From an uncultured Alphaproteobacteria bacterium (GTDB lineage Bacteria; Pseudomonadota; Alphaproteobacteria; RF32; CAG-239), in assembly GCA_944393685.1 (NCBI GenBank), contig CALYAW010000001.1, positions 100,023-164,022 on the forward strand: a DNA stretch of 64,000 bases. The letters are read 5' to 3'. Position numbers and translations under genes: made by a program. Below the pieces are notes generated by a model, which had not been told where the DNA came from, made no database searches, and was given only the letters and a program-made list of their open reading frames with translations. Below, piece by piece: positions 55,373-63,871 of the stretch (its first letter is position 1; every line of letters starts with the position of its first letter).

Positions 55373-56623
55373 TTAAAAGGTTATTTTTATGGAAGAAATT
55401 TGATTTTTCTTTCGTTTGAGTATTTCAAAATGAAATCCCTCAAACATAAATTTTTGTCCTTCGGTGGGGATAGATTGAGTCATATCCAACAGATAACCAG
55501 CTATTGTAGCAGCATTGTCATCGCATATATTCCAGCCGAATTTACGGTTCAAATCACGAATAGGAACCTGTCCGTCAACAATGCAAGTATTATCATCTAT
55601 TTTACGGATTCCCATAATATCGAGATTGGAAACATCGCTTTCATCATTAATATCTCCGACAATTTCTTCCAAAATATCTTCCAAAGTAACAATACCCTGT
55701 AAAACACCGTATTCATCGACCACAATAGCAAAATGTTCTCTTCTGGCTCTAAACAACTGCAATTGTTGTTTTAAGGTTGTATTATCTGGAATAAACCAAG
55801 GTTCGGTCATGATTTTGCGAATATCAACTTTTTGATAGTTACCTTTATTATCAATAATCTCCTTAAATAAGGTTTTAATACGAATAACACCAACAATATT
55901 TTCTGGTTTGTCTTGATACAGCGGAATTCTTGAAAAAGGGCAATTTTCAACTTTTTGAAGAATGGTTTCTATTGGCAAATCGATATCAACAGAAAAAAGA
56001 TTTTTACGATGATTCATCACATCATAGACGGTAATGTCCGTTAGATCCAAAATACTTTTAAGCATTTCTCTTTCTTGAGATCCGTCTTTATCATCACATA
56101 AACAAATAGCCCCGCGAACCTCCGCTAAAGCATCTTCATTAGAAGAATAATTTTCTTTTAATCCGAAAATCCGAAAAGTTATATTTGCCATTTTTTGCAA
56201 AAACCATACAATGGGAGCAAACAACTTCACAAAAACATTAATTAAAGGAGCCACCAACAAAGCCATTTTATTTGTATTTTTCACGGCATAACTCTTAGGA
56301 AGCATATCTGTATAAATCGAAACCAAAAAAGTCATGATAACGGTAGCATAAACCACTCCCTCGCGCCCAAACATTCCTATTAAAACACTGGTCGACAACG
56401 AAGTTGCCAAAATATTGCTAAGATTTGATCCCAGCAACGTCGTAATAATTAAATTATCCTTACGTTCAAACAAACGATTAACCAATTTAGCGCGCAAATT
56501 ATTGTGATTTTTGTCCTGATCGACAACAAAAGCCGATGATGTTCTGGTCAAAGCGGTCTCCGCTCCAGAGAAGAAAGCCGATAACAACAACAAAACAACA
56601 ACAGCAGTAACTGATACAATCAT
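55373..56623 (-). CDS. CNNM/CorC-HlyC-family membrane protein with CBS pair
   Basis: A 416-residue protein. The N-terminal DUF21/CNNM domain has three to four membrane segments (SAFFSGAETALTRTSSAFV, IITTLLGSNLSNILATSLST). Next is a CBS pair (about residues 200-325; VMNHRKNLFSVD, GVIRIKTLFKEII, and FAIVVDEYGVLQGIVTLEDILEEIVGDI), and a C-terminal CorC_HlyC transporter-associated domain (DGQVPIRDLNRKFGW). Related proteins export Mg2+ or resist Co2+. It overlaps the aroK end by 4 bases. Confidence 0.88.
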   Translation of the reverse strand: MIVSVTAVVVLLLLSAFFSGAETALTRTSSAFVVDQDKNHNNLRAKLVNRLFERKDNLIITTLLGSNLSNILATSLSTSVLIGMFGREGVVYATVIMTFLVSIYTDMLPKSYAVKNTNKMALLVAPLINVFVKLFAPIVWFLQKMANITFRIFGLKENYSSNEDALAEVRGAICLCDDKDGSQEREMLKSILDLTDITVYDVMNHRKNLFSVDIDLPIETILQKVENCPFSRIPLYQDKPENIVGVIRIKTLFKEIIDNKGNYQKVDIRKIMTEPWFIPDNTTLKQQLQLFRARREHFAIVVDEYGVLQGIVTLEDILEEIVGDINDESDVSNLDIMGIRKIDDNTCIVDGQVPIRDLNRKFGWNICDDNAATIAGYLLDMTQSIPTEGQKFMFEGFHFEILKRKKNQISSIKITF

Positions 56624-57165
56624 TTTTTACCCTGACTTAAAAAATTTTCAATAGCTTCAACAACTCGATTAACCGTAATGGAAACCTGCTCCTCTTTAGT
56701 TTCCACAACAATATCCGCCTCAGAATAAAAGGGATATTCTTCCGATATGTATTTTTCGAGCTTATCTTTCAGTTGGTCATCAGAACCACGCAAAAAAGGA
56801 CGATGTTTTCTCCCTGCCGTACGGTTATACAGAACGTCAACATCTGCTTTCAACCATATAGTAATGGCGTTTTTCTTTGCAAATTCGCGTGTTTGCGGAG
56901 CAACAAAAGAGCCTCCGCCGGAAGCCAAGACACAAGATTCTCCCTGAAGCAATCTTTTCATAACTCTTGCTTCACCCGCCCGATACTCTTGCAAACCAAA
57001 ACACTTCAAAATATCAACCAAAGACAATCCGGCCGCTTTTTCCACTTCTCTATCACCATCCACAAATGGCAAATTAAGTTTTTGAGAGAGTCTTTTGCCG
57101 ACACTTGTCTTGCCGCTTCCCATTAAACCGACCAAAAGAATTATTTTACCGTTAAGATTTATCAT
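56620..57165 (-). CDS. aroK: Shikimate kinase
   Basis: Phosphorylates shikimate in aromatic amino-acid synthesis. The 181-residue protein has the P-loop GLMGSGKT (residues 13-20), the shikimate-binding FVDGDREVEK and ASGGGSFV segments, and the lid motif RKHRPFLRG. In many alphaproteobacteria aroK is followed by aroB; here a CNNM gene follows instead. Confidence 0.96.
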   Translation of the reverse strand: MINLNGKIILLVGLMGSGKTSVGKRLSQKLNLPFVDGDREVEKAAGLSLVDILKCFGLQEYRAGEARVMKRLLQGESCVLASGGGSFVAPQTREFAKKNAITIWLKADVDVLYNRTAGRKHRPFLRGSDDQLKDKLEKYISEEYPFYSEADIVVETKEEQVSITVNRVVEAIENFLSQGKK

Positions 57166-57264
57166 TTCAGCTTTAATTTTAATTTATCTTTCAAACTTCT
57201 TGTGGTAACTATATAAATAAAGCACCGCTTTATCAATAATTTTTTATAAAAAAGGAGATCCTCA

Positions 57265-57399
57265 ATGCGCCAAAAAAAATCCAATCTCATTTATTATATC
57301 TTAGGAGCCATTTTAGTTGCCGCAGTTGTCTTTGCCGTTGTACATGAAGTCCCTATGCAAGTAGAACACGTTGAAACCGAACTCTCTGTTGCTCGCTAA
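57265..57399 (+). CDS. 44-residue single-pass membrane protein coupled to xerD
   Basis: A short open frame: basic start MRQKKSNLIYY, one membrane helix (ILGAILVAAVVFAVVH, about residues 12-27), and a short outer tail (EVPMQVEHVETELSVAR). An AAAGGAG site precedes the ATG at good spacing, and its TAA stop shares its last A with the xerD ATG (TAATG), so translation is probably coupled. Too short for homology by eye; the coding features are what support it. Confidence 0.7.
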   Translation: MRQKKSNLIYYILGAILVAAVVFAVVHEVPMQVEHVETELSVAR

Positions 57400-58292
57400 T
57401 GTCCTCGCTGATTGATGATTTTTTAGATATGATGCGCGCCGAAATAGGAGCGTCTGAAAATACGATTAATGCCTATCGATTTGATTTAGAACAATTTTGC
57501 GCTACATGCGCAAAACCCTTTAATCAAATATCAAGCGAAGACATTGCCTCCCATATACGTTTTTTGAACACTCAACACTACGCACCGCGTTCAATTGCAC
57601 GTAAAATATCAACACTAAAAGACTTTTTTAAATTTCTCTACTCGGAAAAAGAAATTTCCGATAACCCAACCGCCAACATTTTCATCCCCAAACAATCCAA
57701 ACCTCTTCCAAAATTTTTAACACCGACAGAAGTGAAAAAAATGATAGAAACTGCACAAAGCAAAAACAATGTTTCTTTTCAAAGACTTGCTGTTATGTTG
57801 GAATTAATGTATGCGTGCGGTTTGCGGGTTTCAGAACTTGTCTCTCTACCCGAAAATTGTATAAATTTTGATAAAAGACAAATTTTGGTTCGCGGCAAAG
57901 GAAACAAAGAACGCCTAATTCCGATAGCAGAAAACACTCTCAAAGTGATACTTGATTATTTTGATTTACGCCAAGAATTTATTCGTGGCCGCAAATCAAT
58001 TTGGCTTTTTCCTTCCAAACAATCATCCTCGGGACACATCACTCGAGACGCATTTTTTAAAAACATAAAAGAATTAGCCGTCTTGTCTGGAATTTCTCCC
58101 CATAAAGTTTCACCCCACGTTTTAAGACACTCTTTTGCCACCCACTTGCTTCATAACGGCGCAGACTTAAGGTCTGTTCAATTAATGTTAGGACATGCGG
58201 ACATCTCCACAACAGAGATATACACACATATAATGAGCAATGAACTGCTGGAAGAAGTACGCGCAAAACACCCTTTAAGCCACTTCAAATAA
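57399..58292 (+). CDS. xerD: Tyrosine recombinase XerD (chromosome dimer resolution)
   Basis: A 297-residue site-specific recombinase. The N-terminal SAM-like domain (residues 1-100) is followed by the catalytic domain with Arg143 (CGLRVSEL), Lys167 (RGKGNKER), His240 and Arg243 (SPHVLRHSF), His266 (LMLGHADISTT) and Tyr275. All six active-site residues are present. It lies next to aroK, the order typical for alphaproteobacterial xerD; XerC cannot be fully excluded. Confidence 0.93.
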   Translation: MSSLIDDFLDMMRAEIGASENTINAYRFDLEQFCATCAKPFNQISSEDIASHIRFLNTQHYAPRSIARKISTLKDFFKFLYSEKEISDNPTANIFIPKQSKPLPKFLTPTEVKKMIETAQSKNNVSFQRLAVMLELMYACGLRVSELVSLPENCINFDKRQILVRGKGNKERLIPIAENTLKVILDYFDLRQEFIRGRKSIWLFPSKQSSSGHITRDAFFKNIKELAVLSGISPHKVSPHVLRHSFATHLLHNGADLRSVQLMLGHADISTTEIYTHIMSNELLEEVRAKHPLSHFK

Positions 58293-58296
58293 GAAC

Positions 58297-59202
58297 TTAA
58301 CGATGCTCGCAATGACAACCATTTTTACCACAACTGCATTTATGGACATTTCCGTTTAAGCGTTGTTTCTGAAAAGCTTCATATGTATTTTTAAGAAGCA
58401 TTGCAACTGTCATCGGCCCAACGCCACCAGGAACAGGGGTAACAAAAGAAGCCTTTTCCAAAACATCATCGAAATCAACATCGCCACATAATTTCCCATC
58501 AACTCTGTTTATGCCGACATCAATAACAACAGCCCCATCCTTAATCCAATCTTTTTTCACCAATTTCGGCTGCCCGCAAGCTGCAACAACAATATCAGCT
58601 TGGTAAACAATTTCCGGTAAATTTTCTGTCTTAGAATGAGTAATACTTACCGTACAATCCTGATTAAGCAATAACATTGCCACAGGCCTTCCGACGATAT
58701 TGGAACGTCCAATAATTACAACATGTTTACCGACAAGTTTAATTCCTGTCGTTTCCAGAAGTTTCAAAATTCCTCTAGGGGTTGCCGAAACAATAGCTTC
58801 AGGCTCTCGACAGGCCAGTAAACCAGCATTATAAGGATTAAAACCATCAACGTCTTTATCTGGTCTGATTTTTGATAAAACACGTAAAGAATTAATATGG
58901 CTTGGCAAAGGCAGCTGAACAATTATACCATTAATATGGGGATTATCATTAAGTTCATCTATAACTTCAAGCAAAGCGTTTTCACCGATAGATTCGGCAA
59001 ACTCCAAAACCTCACACCCTATTCCAACCTCGGCAGCAGCTTTTTTCTTATTACGCACATATATTCGACTGGCATCGTTATTTCCAACCAAAACCACAGC
59101 CAAAACAGGCATATCCTCGCTTTCGTCTGCAGCTATTTTTTGCGATAATTCATCTCTTTCCTGAGCTGCAATTAGCTTTCCGTCAATAATTTTTGCTGTC
59201 AT
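58297..59202 (-). CDS. folD: FolD methylenetetrahydrofolate dehydrogenase/cyclohydrolase with a Cys/His-rich tail
   Basis: Interconverts methylene-, methenyl- and formyl-tetrahydrofolate. The 301-residue protein has VGNNDASRIYVRNKKKAA with the catalytic Lys, GIIVQLPLPSH, PDKDVDGFNPYNAG, the NADP-binding GRSNIVGRPVAMLLL, and PVPGGVGPMTVAMLL. I start at ATG 59202, preceded by GAGGAGG. The last 15 residues add HKCSCGKNGCHCEHR, a compact Cys/His cluster not part of usual FolD, possibly metal-binding. It overlaps the DUF167 gene by 4 bases. Confidence 0.96.
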   Translation of the reverse strand: MTAKIIDGKLIAAQERDELSQKIAADESEDMPVLAVVLVGNNDASRIYVRNKKKAAAEVGIGCEVLEFAESIGENALLEVIDELNDNPHINGIIVQLPLPSHINSLRVLSKIRPDKDVDGFNPYNAGLLACREPEAIVSATPRGILKLLETTGIKLVGKHVVIIGRSNIVGRPVAMLLLNQDCTVSITHSKTENLPEIVYQADIVVAACGQPKLVKKDWIKDGAVVIDVGINRVDGKLCGDVDFDDVLEKASFVTPVPGGVGPMTVAMLLKNTYEAFQKQRLNGNVHKCSCGKNGCHCEHR

Positions 59203-59537
59203 TCTGCCTCCTCTAACCACTTACACATAGATTCTTTTACTTTATCAGTTTTAGCTTTTAGCAAAATCTTTTTATACCGATCTAATTCACCGCTCAAAAT
59301 TTCCACGTCAGATTTGGCTATTTTTAAATTTTTTGCCAAATATGCAATCAACTCTTTATTAGCTTTTCCTTTTTCTGGAACACTGATAACACTAATCTTA
59401 AGAAAGATCTCGCCTTCAGGTGTAACAAAAAAACCATTTTTTTTACAACACGAAGAGTTTGGAGTCAATCTTACCCTTAAAACAATGCCTTTGCTGTTTA
59501 CCTCAAAAAAATGCTGCAAATCACACCAACATTGCAC
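59199..59537 (-). CDS. yggU: DUF167 protein YggU
   Basis: A 112-residue protein of the YggU/DUF167 family: RVRLTPNSS near residue 21, then ISVISVPEKGKANKELIAYLAKNLKIAKSDVEILSGE, the family core. Its role is unknown, but the gene classically follows yggT, as here. It overlaps yggT by 17 bases and folD by 4 bases. Confidence 0.92.
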   Translation of the reverse strand: MQCWCDLQHFFEVNSKGIVLRVRLTPNSSCCKKNGFFVTPEGEIFLKISVISVPEKGKANKELIAYLAKNLKIAKSDVEILSGELDRYKKILLKAKTDKVKESMCKWLEEAE

Positions 59538-59820
59538 TAAGGCGCAAGATCAGGCGACTAACCAAGATAAGCCCTAAAATTAAAATAAACGGTGAAAAAT
59601 CAACTCCGGAAAAGGGTGGAATTTTTTCAGCAATTTTTTTATATACCGGAACAGTCAACTTATCCAAAATTTCAACTGTTTTTTGAGTATACTTGTTTGA
59701 AGTTTCAAGGATTCTAAAGTGCAACAACCAAGAAATAACCACCTGCACCACCACAACCTTAAAATATATATCAACCAACAAACCCAAAACATACACAAAA
59801 GGCTCAAGTAAAGCGCCCAT
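59521..59820 (-). CDS. yggT: YggT-family membrane protein
   Basis: A 99-residue protein with two membrane segments (LLEPFVYVLGLLVDIYFKVVV and FSPFILILGLILVSRLILRL) and the conserved P-Y/F-pattern LTVPVYKKIAEKIPPFSGVDFSP between them. I start at ATG 59820 with AGGAGA upstream, rather than a longer frame at 59871. The family is linked to cell division or FtsZ-related membrane functions in various bacteria. Confidence 0.9.
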   Translation of the reverse strand: MGALLEPFVYVLGLLVDIYFKVVVVQVVISWLLHFRILETSNKYTQKTVEILDKLTVPVYKKIAEKIPPFSGVDFSPFILILGLILVSRLILRLSAMLV

Positions 59821-59895
59821 AAATATTCTCCTAAAAAAACAAACATTAGTTGAAGTAGATACCGCAATCAATATCTGCTGTCAACATCAAAACCA

Positions 59896-60933
59896 TTATG
59901 CCGGCAGACAAGAGTTTTCGTAAATACTACGATAATGAGCCATTCTAAAACCATTAAGACTACGCACTTTGGGCTCACGATTAAGCAGCATTTCTTCTTG
60001 TTCAACATCTTCTTTAGATTTACCCATGCGCATTGCCATCAAAAGAATTGCTGTTTTTTTACCATTCTGCCTGGTTGTTTCAATTTTGTTTTGTGCGGCC
60101 TCTCTCGTTTCGGTAACCGGACGAAACCGAACAAACTCTTCACCAATACCTTGCTCAAATTCACGAGAATCAATTCCGGCTTTAAGACGGAGATAGCGAT
60201 TAGACATATTTTCGTGGGCAATCATCATCGCACCGGCGGTCAAAATTCGATTTTGCTTTTCTTCGGCAATTCTATCTAACTCTTCTCGACTGTCTGCCCG
60301 ATCTTTTGTAGCTTGCATTTTAACACGTAATCGACGCAATTCGCTAAGCTTAAAATTCAAAAAAGCCAGCCGTTCAAGAGCCTGTTCTTTCAAAGGACCA
60401 TTTCCATATACAGCAGCACCAGCGTACAAAGCAATGATTCTGCGCATTTCGGTTTCTCTATCGCCCAAAAAATCAATATAGCCGTTACGGGCATTAATTT
60501 CTTCCTGCGTGGTTCCGTTTGAATTGATATCGTCTTCAATTTTTTGCTGAGCCTCGACCCAATCATAATACTCGGCTCTTGGATCTTCTCCGGCATCAAT
60601 TTTTTGTAAAGATTCGGCAATAAGAAAATCCAATTCGAAAGTATTTATTTCAACACCTTGAATTTTCGCAACTTGTTTAATTTCCTCAAGTTTTTCAGCT
60701 GCTCCATAAGCATTCGCAACTTTATTGAGCTTTTGTTGTGCAATAAAATTATCAGCTTCTTCTTTCAATCTTTGTTTATCGACGCTTTTTAACACGGATC
60801 GCGCATAATCCATTCTTTGGCGTTGATCTGGTGTTTGTCCAAGCGTATAACGTACATCGGCAAATAAATCCTCGGATTGATTTCTGTATTCACCTTTCCA
60901 ATCAGCATATTGTTCTTCATACATATTGGGCAT
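59896..60933 (-). CDS. Coiled-coil protein of unknown function
   Basis: A 345-residue, highly charged protein with no signal peptide; long helical stretches (about residues 45-100, 185-240) suggest coiled coils. Near residues 175-190 it has IIALYAGAAVYGNGPL, the only hydrophobic part. The C-terminus returns to helical, basic sequence (KTAILLMAMRMGKSKEDVEQ). It lies 24 bases downstream of the TerB-like gene and is probably cotranscribed with it. No family recognised. Confidence 0.5.
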   Translation of the reverse strand: MPNMYEEQYADWKGEYRNQSEDLFADVRYTLGQTPDQRQRMDYARSVLKSVDKQRLKEEADNFIAQQKLNKVANAYGAAEKLEEIKQVAKIQGVEINTFELDFLIAESLQKIDAGEDPRAEYYDWVEAQQKIEDDINSNGTTQEEINARNGYIDFLGDRETEMRRIIALYAGAAVYGNGPLKEQALERLAFLNFKLSELRRLRVKMQATKDRADSREELDRIAEEKQNRILTAGAMMIAHENMSNRYLRLKAGIDSREFEQGIGEEFVRFRPVTETREAAQNKIETTRQNGKKTAILLMAMRMGKSKEDVEQEEMLLNREPKVRSLNGFRMAHYRSIYENSCLPA

Positions 60934-60957
60934 ATTCTGCTCCTTTTTATTTAAGAA

Positions 60958-61404
60958 TTAAACTTTCTCAAAAATAATTTTACCTTCTTCAAGCCAAATA
61001 ATACGATCAACAACCCATTGGCTTATTTGTTCAATTTTTTCAAGCTCCAATCCCATTGCTTGTCCGACCCGACCAATAAGCAAGACCTCTCTATCCGACA
61101 AATCTCCGTCAGAATTAGCCAACAGACACATTTCCTTCACCAATTCCATGGCTTTTTTACGATCTTTAATTATCTTAACGGCATCAACAATATCATCATC
61201 ACTGGCTTTTGCTCTGATTTCGTCATATCTGCTTTCGGGCACCCCCAGCACCAATGCCATTTCGCGAATAAACAATTTTTCTTCGTCATCAAATACATCA
61301 TCGGACATAGCTAATTTTGCAAGAGTTTTTAAAAAGACAACACGTTCGTCTTCTGTCATTGATGCCAGATATCCCATATCACTCTCCATATTAAAATTTG
61401 ACAT
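60958..61404 (-). CDS. TerB-like helical protein
   Basis: A 148-residue protein with the TerB fold pattern: FLKTLAKLAMSDDVFDDEEKLFIREMALVLGVPESRYDEI and AMELVKEMCLLANSDGDLSDREVLLIGRVGQAMGLE, two copies of the AxxDGxxxxxE-type acidic turn that can bind divalent metal. TerB-like proteins appear in tellurite-resistance clusters but also as general membrane/signalling helpers; no other ter genes are seen. I start at ATG 61404 (AGGTGG upstream), three codons inside the longest frame. Confidence 0.75.
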   Translation of the reverse strand: MSNFNMESDMGYLASMTEDERVVFLKTLAKLAMSDDVFDDEEKLFIREMALVLGVPESRYDEIRAKASDDDIVDAVKIIKDRKKAMELVKEMCLLANSDGDLSDREVLLIGRVGQAMGLELEKIEQISQWVVDRIIWLEEGKIIFEKV

Positions 61405-61478
61405 TGTTGCCACCTCTGTTTGTTATTAATCTTGTTTATATATTATCAAAAAATACCAACTTTTCAATCAAAAAGCTT

Positions 61479-61501
61479 TTTTTGGACAACCAGTCCAAAA
61501 A
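61479..61501. repeat. Inverted repeat upstream of miaB
   Basis: TTTTTGGAC and GTCCAAAAA form a 9-bp inverted repeat with a 5-base spacer in the divergent gap between the TerB-like gene and miaB. It could be an operator for either side or a fold in the leader; the sequence alone does not decide. Confidence 0.4.
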
Positions 61502-61535
61502 TTAATTGAATTTCATCAATGATTAACATAAAATA

Positions 61536-62903
61536 GTGATTGATACTAATAACAAAAACGGAAACGACTTGAAAAAATATTTTATAAAAACTTTTGGCTG
61601 CCAGATGAATGTTTACGATTCTCATCGCATTGCATCAATATTGCGGCACCTTGGCTTCAGCGAAGCGTCTTCTTTGAAAAATGCAGATTTAATCATTCTA
61701 AATACCTGTCATATAAGAGAAAAAGCAGCCGAAAAAGTATTTTCGGATTTAGGCAGGATTGAGCTTATAAAACAGGAACGAGCACAGGAGGGATTATCAA
61801 CAATCATTGGAGTAGTTGGTTGTGTGGTACAAGCGGAAGACGAACAAATCGTCAAAAGAGCTCCTTATGTAGATTTTGCTCTTGGCCCTTTGACATACCA
61901 TCGGTTACCTGAGATTCTTGCCCAAATCGGCAGAAAGAGACAAGAGCCTCTCATTGACACAGAATTTCCGGCAGAATCAAAATTTGATTATTTACCGCAA
62001 AACACATCTTCCGGAGGCTGTTCATACTTAGCCATACAAGAAGGGTGCAACAATTTCTGCACATATTGTGTTGTTCCCTATACCCGAGGCATTGAAACCT
62101 CTCGTCCGGTTGAAGATGTTTTAAAAGAAGCAAAGACATTGGTTTCCGAAGGTACGCTGGAAATTAACCTGCTCGGACAGAACGTGAATTCATATCACGG
62201 AACAGATGCTTCCGGAAGAGAGCGTTCTTTAGCCTATTTACTTAACAAAATCAATGAAATAGAAGGCTTACAACGCATTCGCTACACGACGTCCTACCCT
62301 GCAGATATTACGGAAGAGTTAATAGACTGTCACAAAAACATCAAAAAATTAATGCCCTACTTACATCTTCCGATTCAATCCGGCTCAGATAAAGTACTAA
62401 AAGCCATGAACCGCCGCCACACATCTGGACAATATCTGGAAATCATTGCCAAGCTGCGTGAAGCCAACCCTCTTTTGGGATTTTCGTCTGATTTTATCGT
62501 CGGTTTTCCCGGAGAAACGGATGCTGATTTTGAAGCAACCCTTGATATTGTCAATAAGGTTAAGTTTATACAGGCATTTTCATTCAAATACTCACGTCGA
62601 GCGGGCACTCCTGCAGCTCTGATGCCCAACCAGATAGAAGAAAAAGTAAAAAAGCAGCGCTTGGATATTCTTCAAGATTTGCTGTTTTCATACCAATTAA
62701 ACTTTAATAAAGAAACTGTTGGTAAAATAGTTCCTGTTTTATTTGAAAGTAAAGGCCGTCATGCCGGACAACTTGTCGGTCGCACGCCTTATATGCAAAA
62801 TCTCCATGCGGAGCTTGGAAAGGAATTTTTAAACAAGATTGTCAACATCAAAGTAACCGAAGCGACCACAAATTCGCTCTCCGGCCAACAAGAAGGAAAA
62901 TAG
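61536..62903 (+). CDS. miaB: tRNA-2-methylthio-N6-dimethylallyladenosine synthase MiaB
   Basis: A radical SAM enzyme that methylthiolates i6A37 in tRNA. The reading frame opens with GTG at 61536 (455 residues); a TTG at 61569 (LKKYFIKTFGCQMN) has a better ribosome binding site (GGA) and may be the true start. The UPF0004 domain carries Cys in FGCQMN, NTCHIREKA and VVGCV; the radical SAM motif is CNNFCTYC with the VVPYTRG follow-up; HLPIQSGSDKVL and GFPGETDADF are conserved, and a TRAM domain ends the protein. First of miaB-phoH-ybeY. Confidence 0.95.
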   Translation: MIDTNNKNGNDLKKYFIKTFGCQMNVYDSHRIASILRHLGFSEASSLKNADLIILNTCHIREKAAEKVFSDLGRIELIKQERAQEGLSTIIGVVGCVVQAEDEQIVKRAPYVDFALGPLTYHRLPEILAQIGRKRQEPLIDTEFPAESKFDYLPQNTSSGGCSYLAIQEGCNNFCTYCVVPYTRGIETSRPVEDVLKEAKTLVSEGTLEINLLGQNVNSYHGTDASGRERSLAYLLNKINEIEGLQRIRYTTSYPADITEELIDCHKNIKKLMPYLHLPIQSGSDKVLKAMNRRHTSGQYLEIIAKLREANPLLGFSSDFIVGFPGETDADFEATLDIVNKVKFIQAFSFKYSRRAGTPAALMPNQIEEKVKKQRLDILQDLLFSYQLNFNKETVGKIVPVLFESKGRHAGQLVGRTPYMQNLHAELGKEFLNKIVNIKVTEATTNSLSGQQEGK

Positions 62904-62905
62904 CC

Positions 62906-63871
62906 ATGGCAGAAATTAATTTTGAACTTTTTAACAATACGCTTGTTCAACAATTGGTTGGTCCGCAGGATTCTAACCTGCGTTTGCTTGAAAAAATTCT
63001 TGATGTTGAAATTGGCTCTTTTGGAAACAAGATAAACATCAAAGGTTCTTCCAGCGCCATAGAACAAGCCAAAACCGCAATTGATGTTTTATACAATAAA
63101 GTAAGCAAAGGAATTGCCATTACCGATGAAGAAGTCAAGGCGGCCGTTCGCATTACCGATGGCAACACCGACAGCACGACAGCCCAAGACTTAAGCAACA
63201 TCGTGCTCAAAACCAAAAAGCGTCATATTTACCCCCGCTCTGCTACTCAGGCTCTATATATTCAAGAAATGATGAAAAATGAGCTTGTTTTTGGTTTGGG
63301 GCCAGCCGGAACCGGAAAAACCTATTTAGCGGTAGCTTTGGCCGTTTCCATGATGCTTGAAGGTAAAATAGATAAAATCATATTATCCCGACCGGCAGTA
63401 GAGGCTGGAGAAAATCTAGGTTTCTTACCCGGAGACCTTAAGGAAAAAGTAGACCCTTACCTACGTCCTCTATATGATGCTCTTTATGAAATGCTTCCGG
63501 CAGAACAAGTTGATAAAAAAATATCTTTAGGCGAAATAGAAATCGCCCCGCTAGCCTTCATGAGAGGACGCACATTATCAAATGCTTTTGTAATTCTTGA
63601 TGAAGCCCAAAACACGACCCCCATGCAAATGAAAATGTTTTTAACACGTCTCGGTGAAAATTCACGCATGGTTGTTAACGGAGATTTAAGTCAGGTAGAC
63701 CTTCCCCGCGGAACGATTTCAGGTTTACGAGATGCTCTGGAAGTCCTCAAAGGCACTCCGAATATTGGTTCTGTTCGCTTTAGCGCCACCGATGTTGTTC
63801 GCCATGGTTTGGTAGCCAAAATTGTCAAAGCCTATGAAGAACGCAGCAAAAAAGAGTACGGGGATGAATAA
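62906..63871 (+). CDS. ybeZ: PhoH-like ATPase (YbeZ)
   Basis: A 321-residue protein: an N-terminal KH-like region (about 20-65), then the PhoH domain with Walker A GPAGTGKTYLA (residues 132-142), SRPAVEAGENLGFLPGDLKEKVDPYLRPLYDAL, and Walker B FVILDEAQNTTP, plus MVVNGDLSQVDLP. It is the usual partner of YbeY in ribosome quality control; the overlap with ybeY is 8 bases. Confidence 0.96.
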   Translation: MAEINFELFNNTLVQQLVGPQDSNLRLLEKILDVEIGSFGNKINIKGSSSAIEQAKTAIDVLYNKVSKGIAITDEEVKAAVRITDGNTDSTTAQDLSNIVLKTKKRHIYPRSATQALYIQEMMKNELVFGLGPAGTGKTYLAVALAVSMMLEGKIDKIILSRPAVEAGENLGFLPGDLKEKVDPYLRPLYDALYEMLPAEQVDKKISLGEIEIAPLAFMRGRTLSNAFVILDEAQNTTPMQMKMFLTRLGENSRMVVNGDLSQVDLPRGTISGLRDALEVLKGTPNIGSVRFSATDVVRHGLVAKIVKAYEERSKKEYGDE

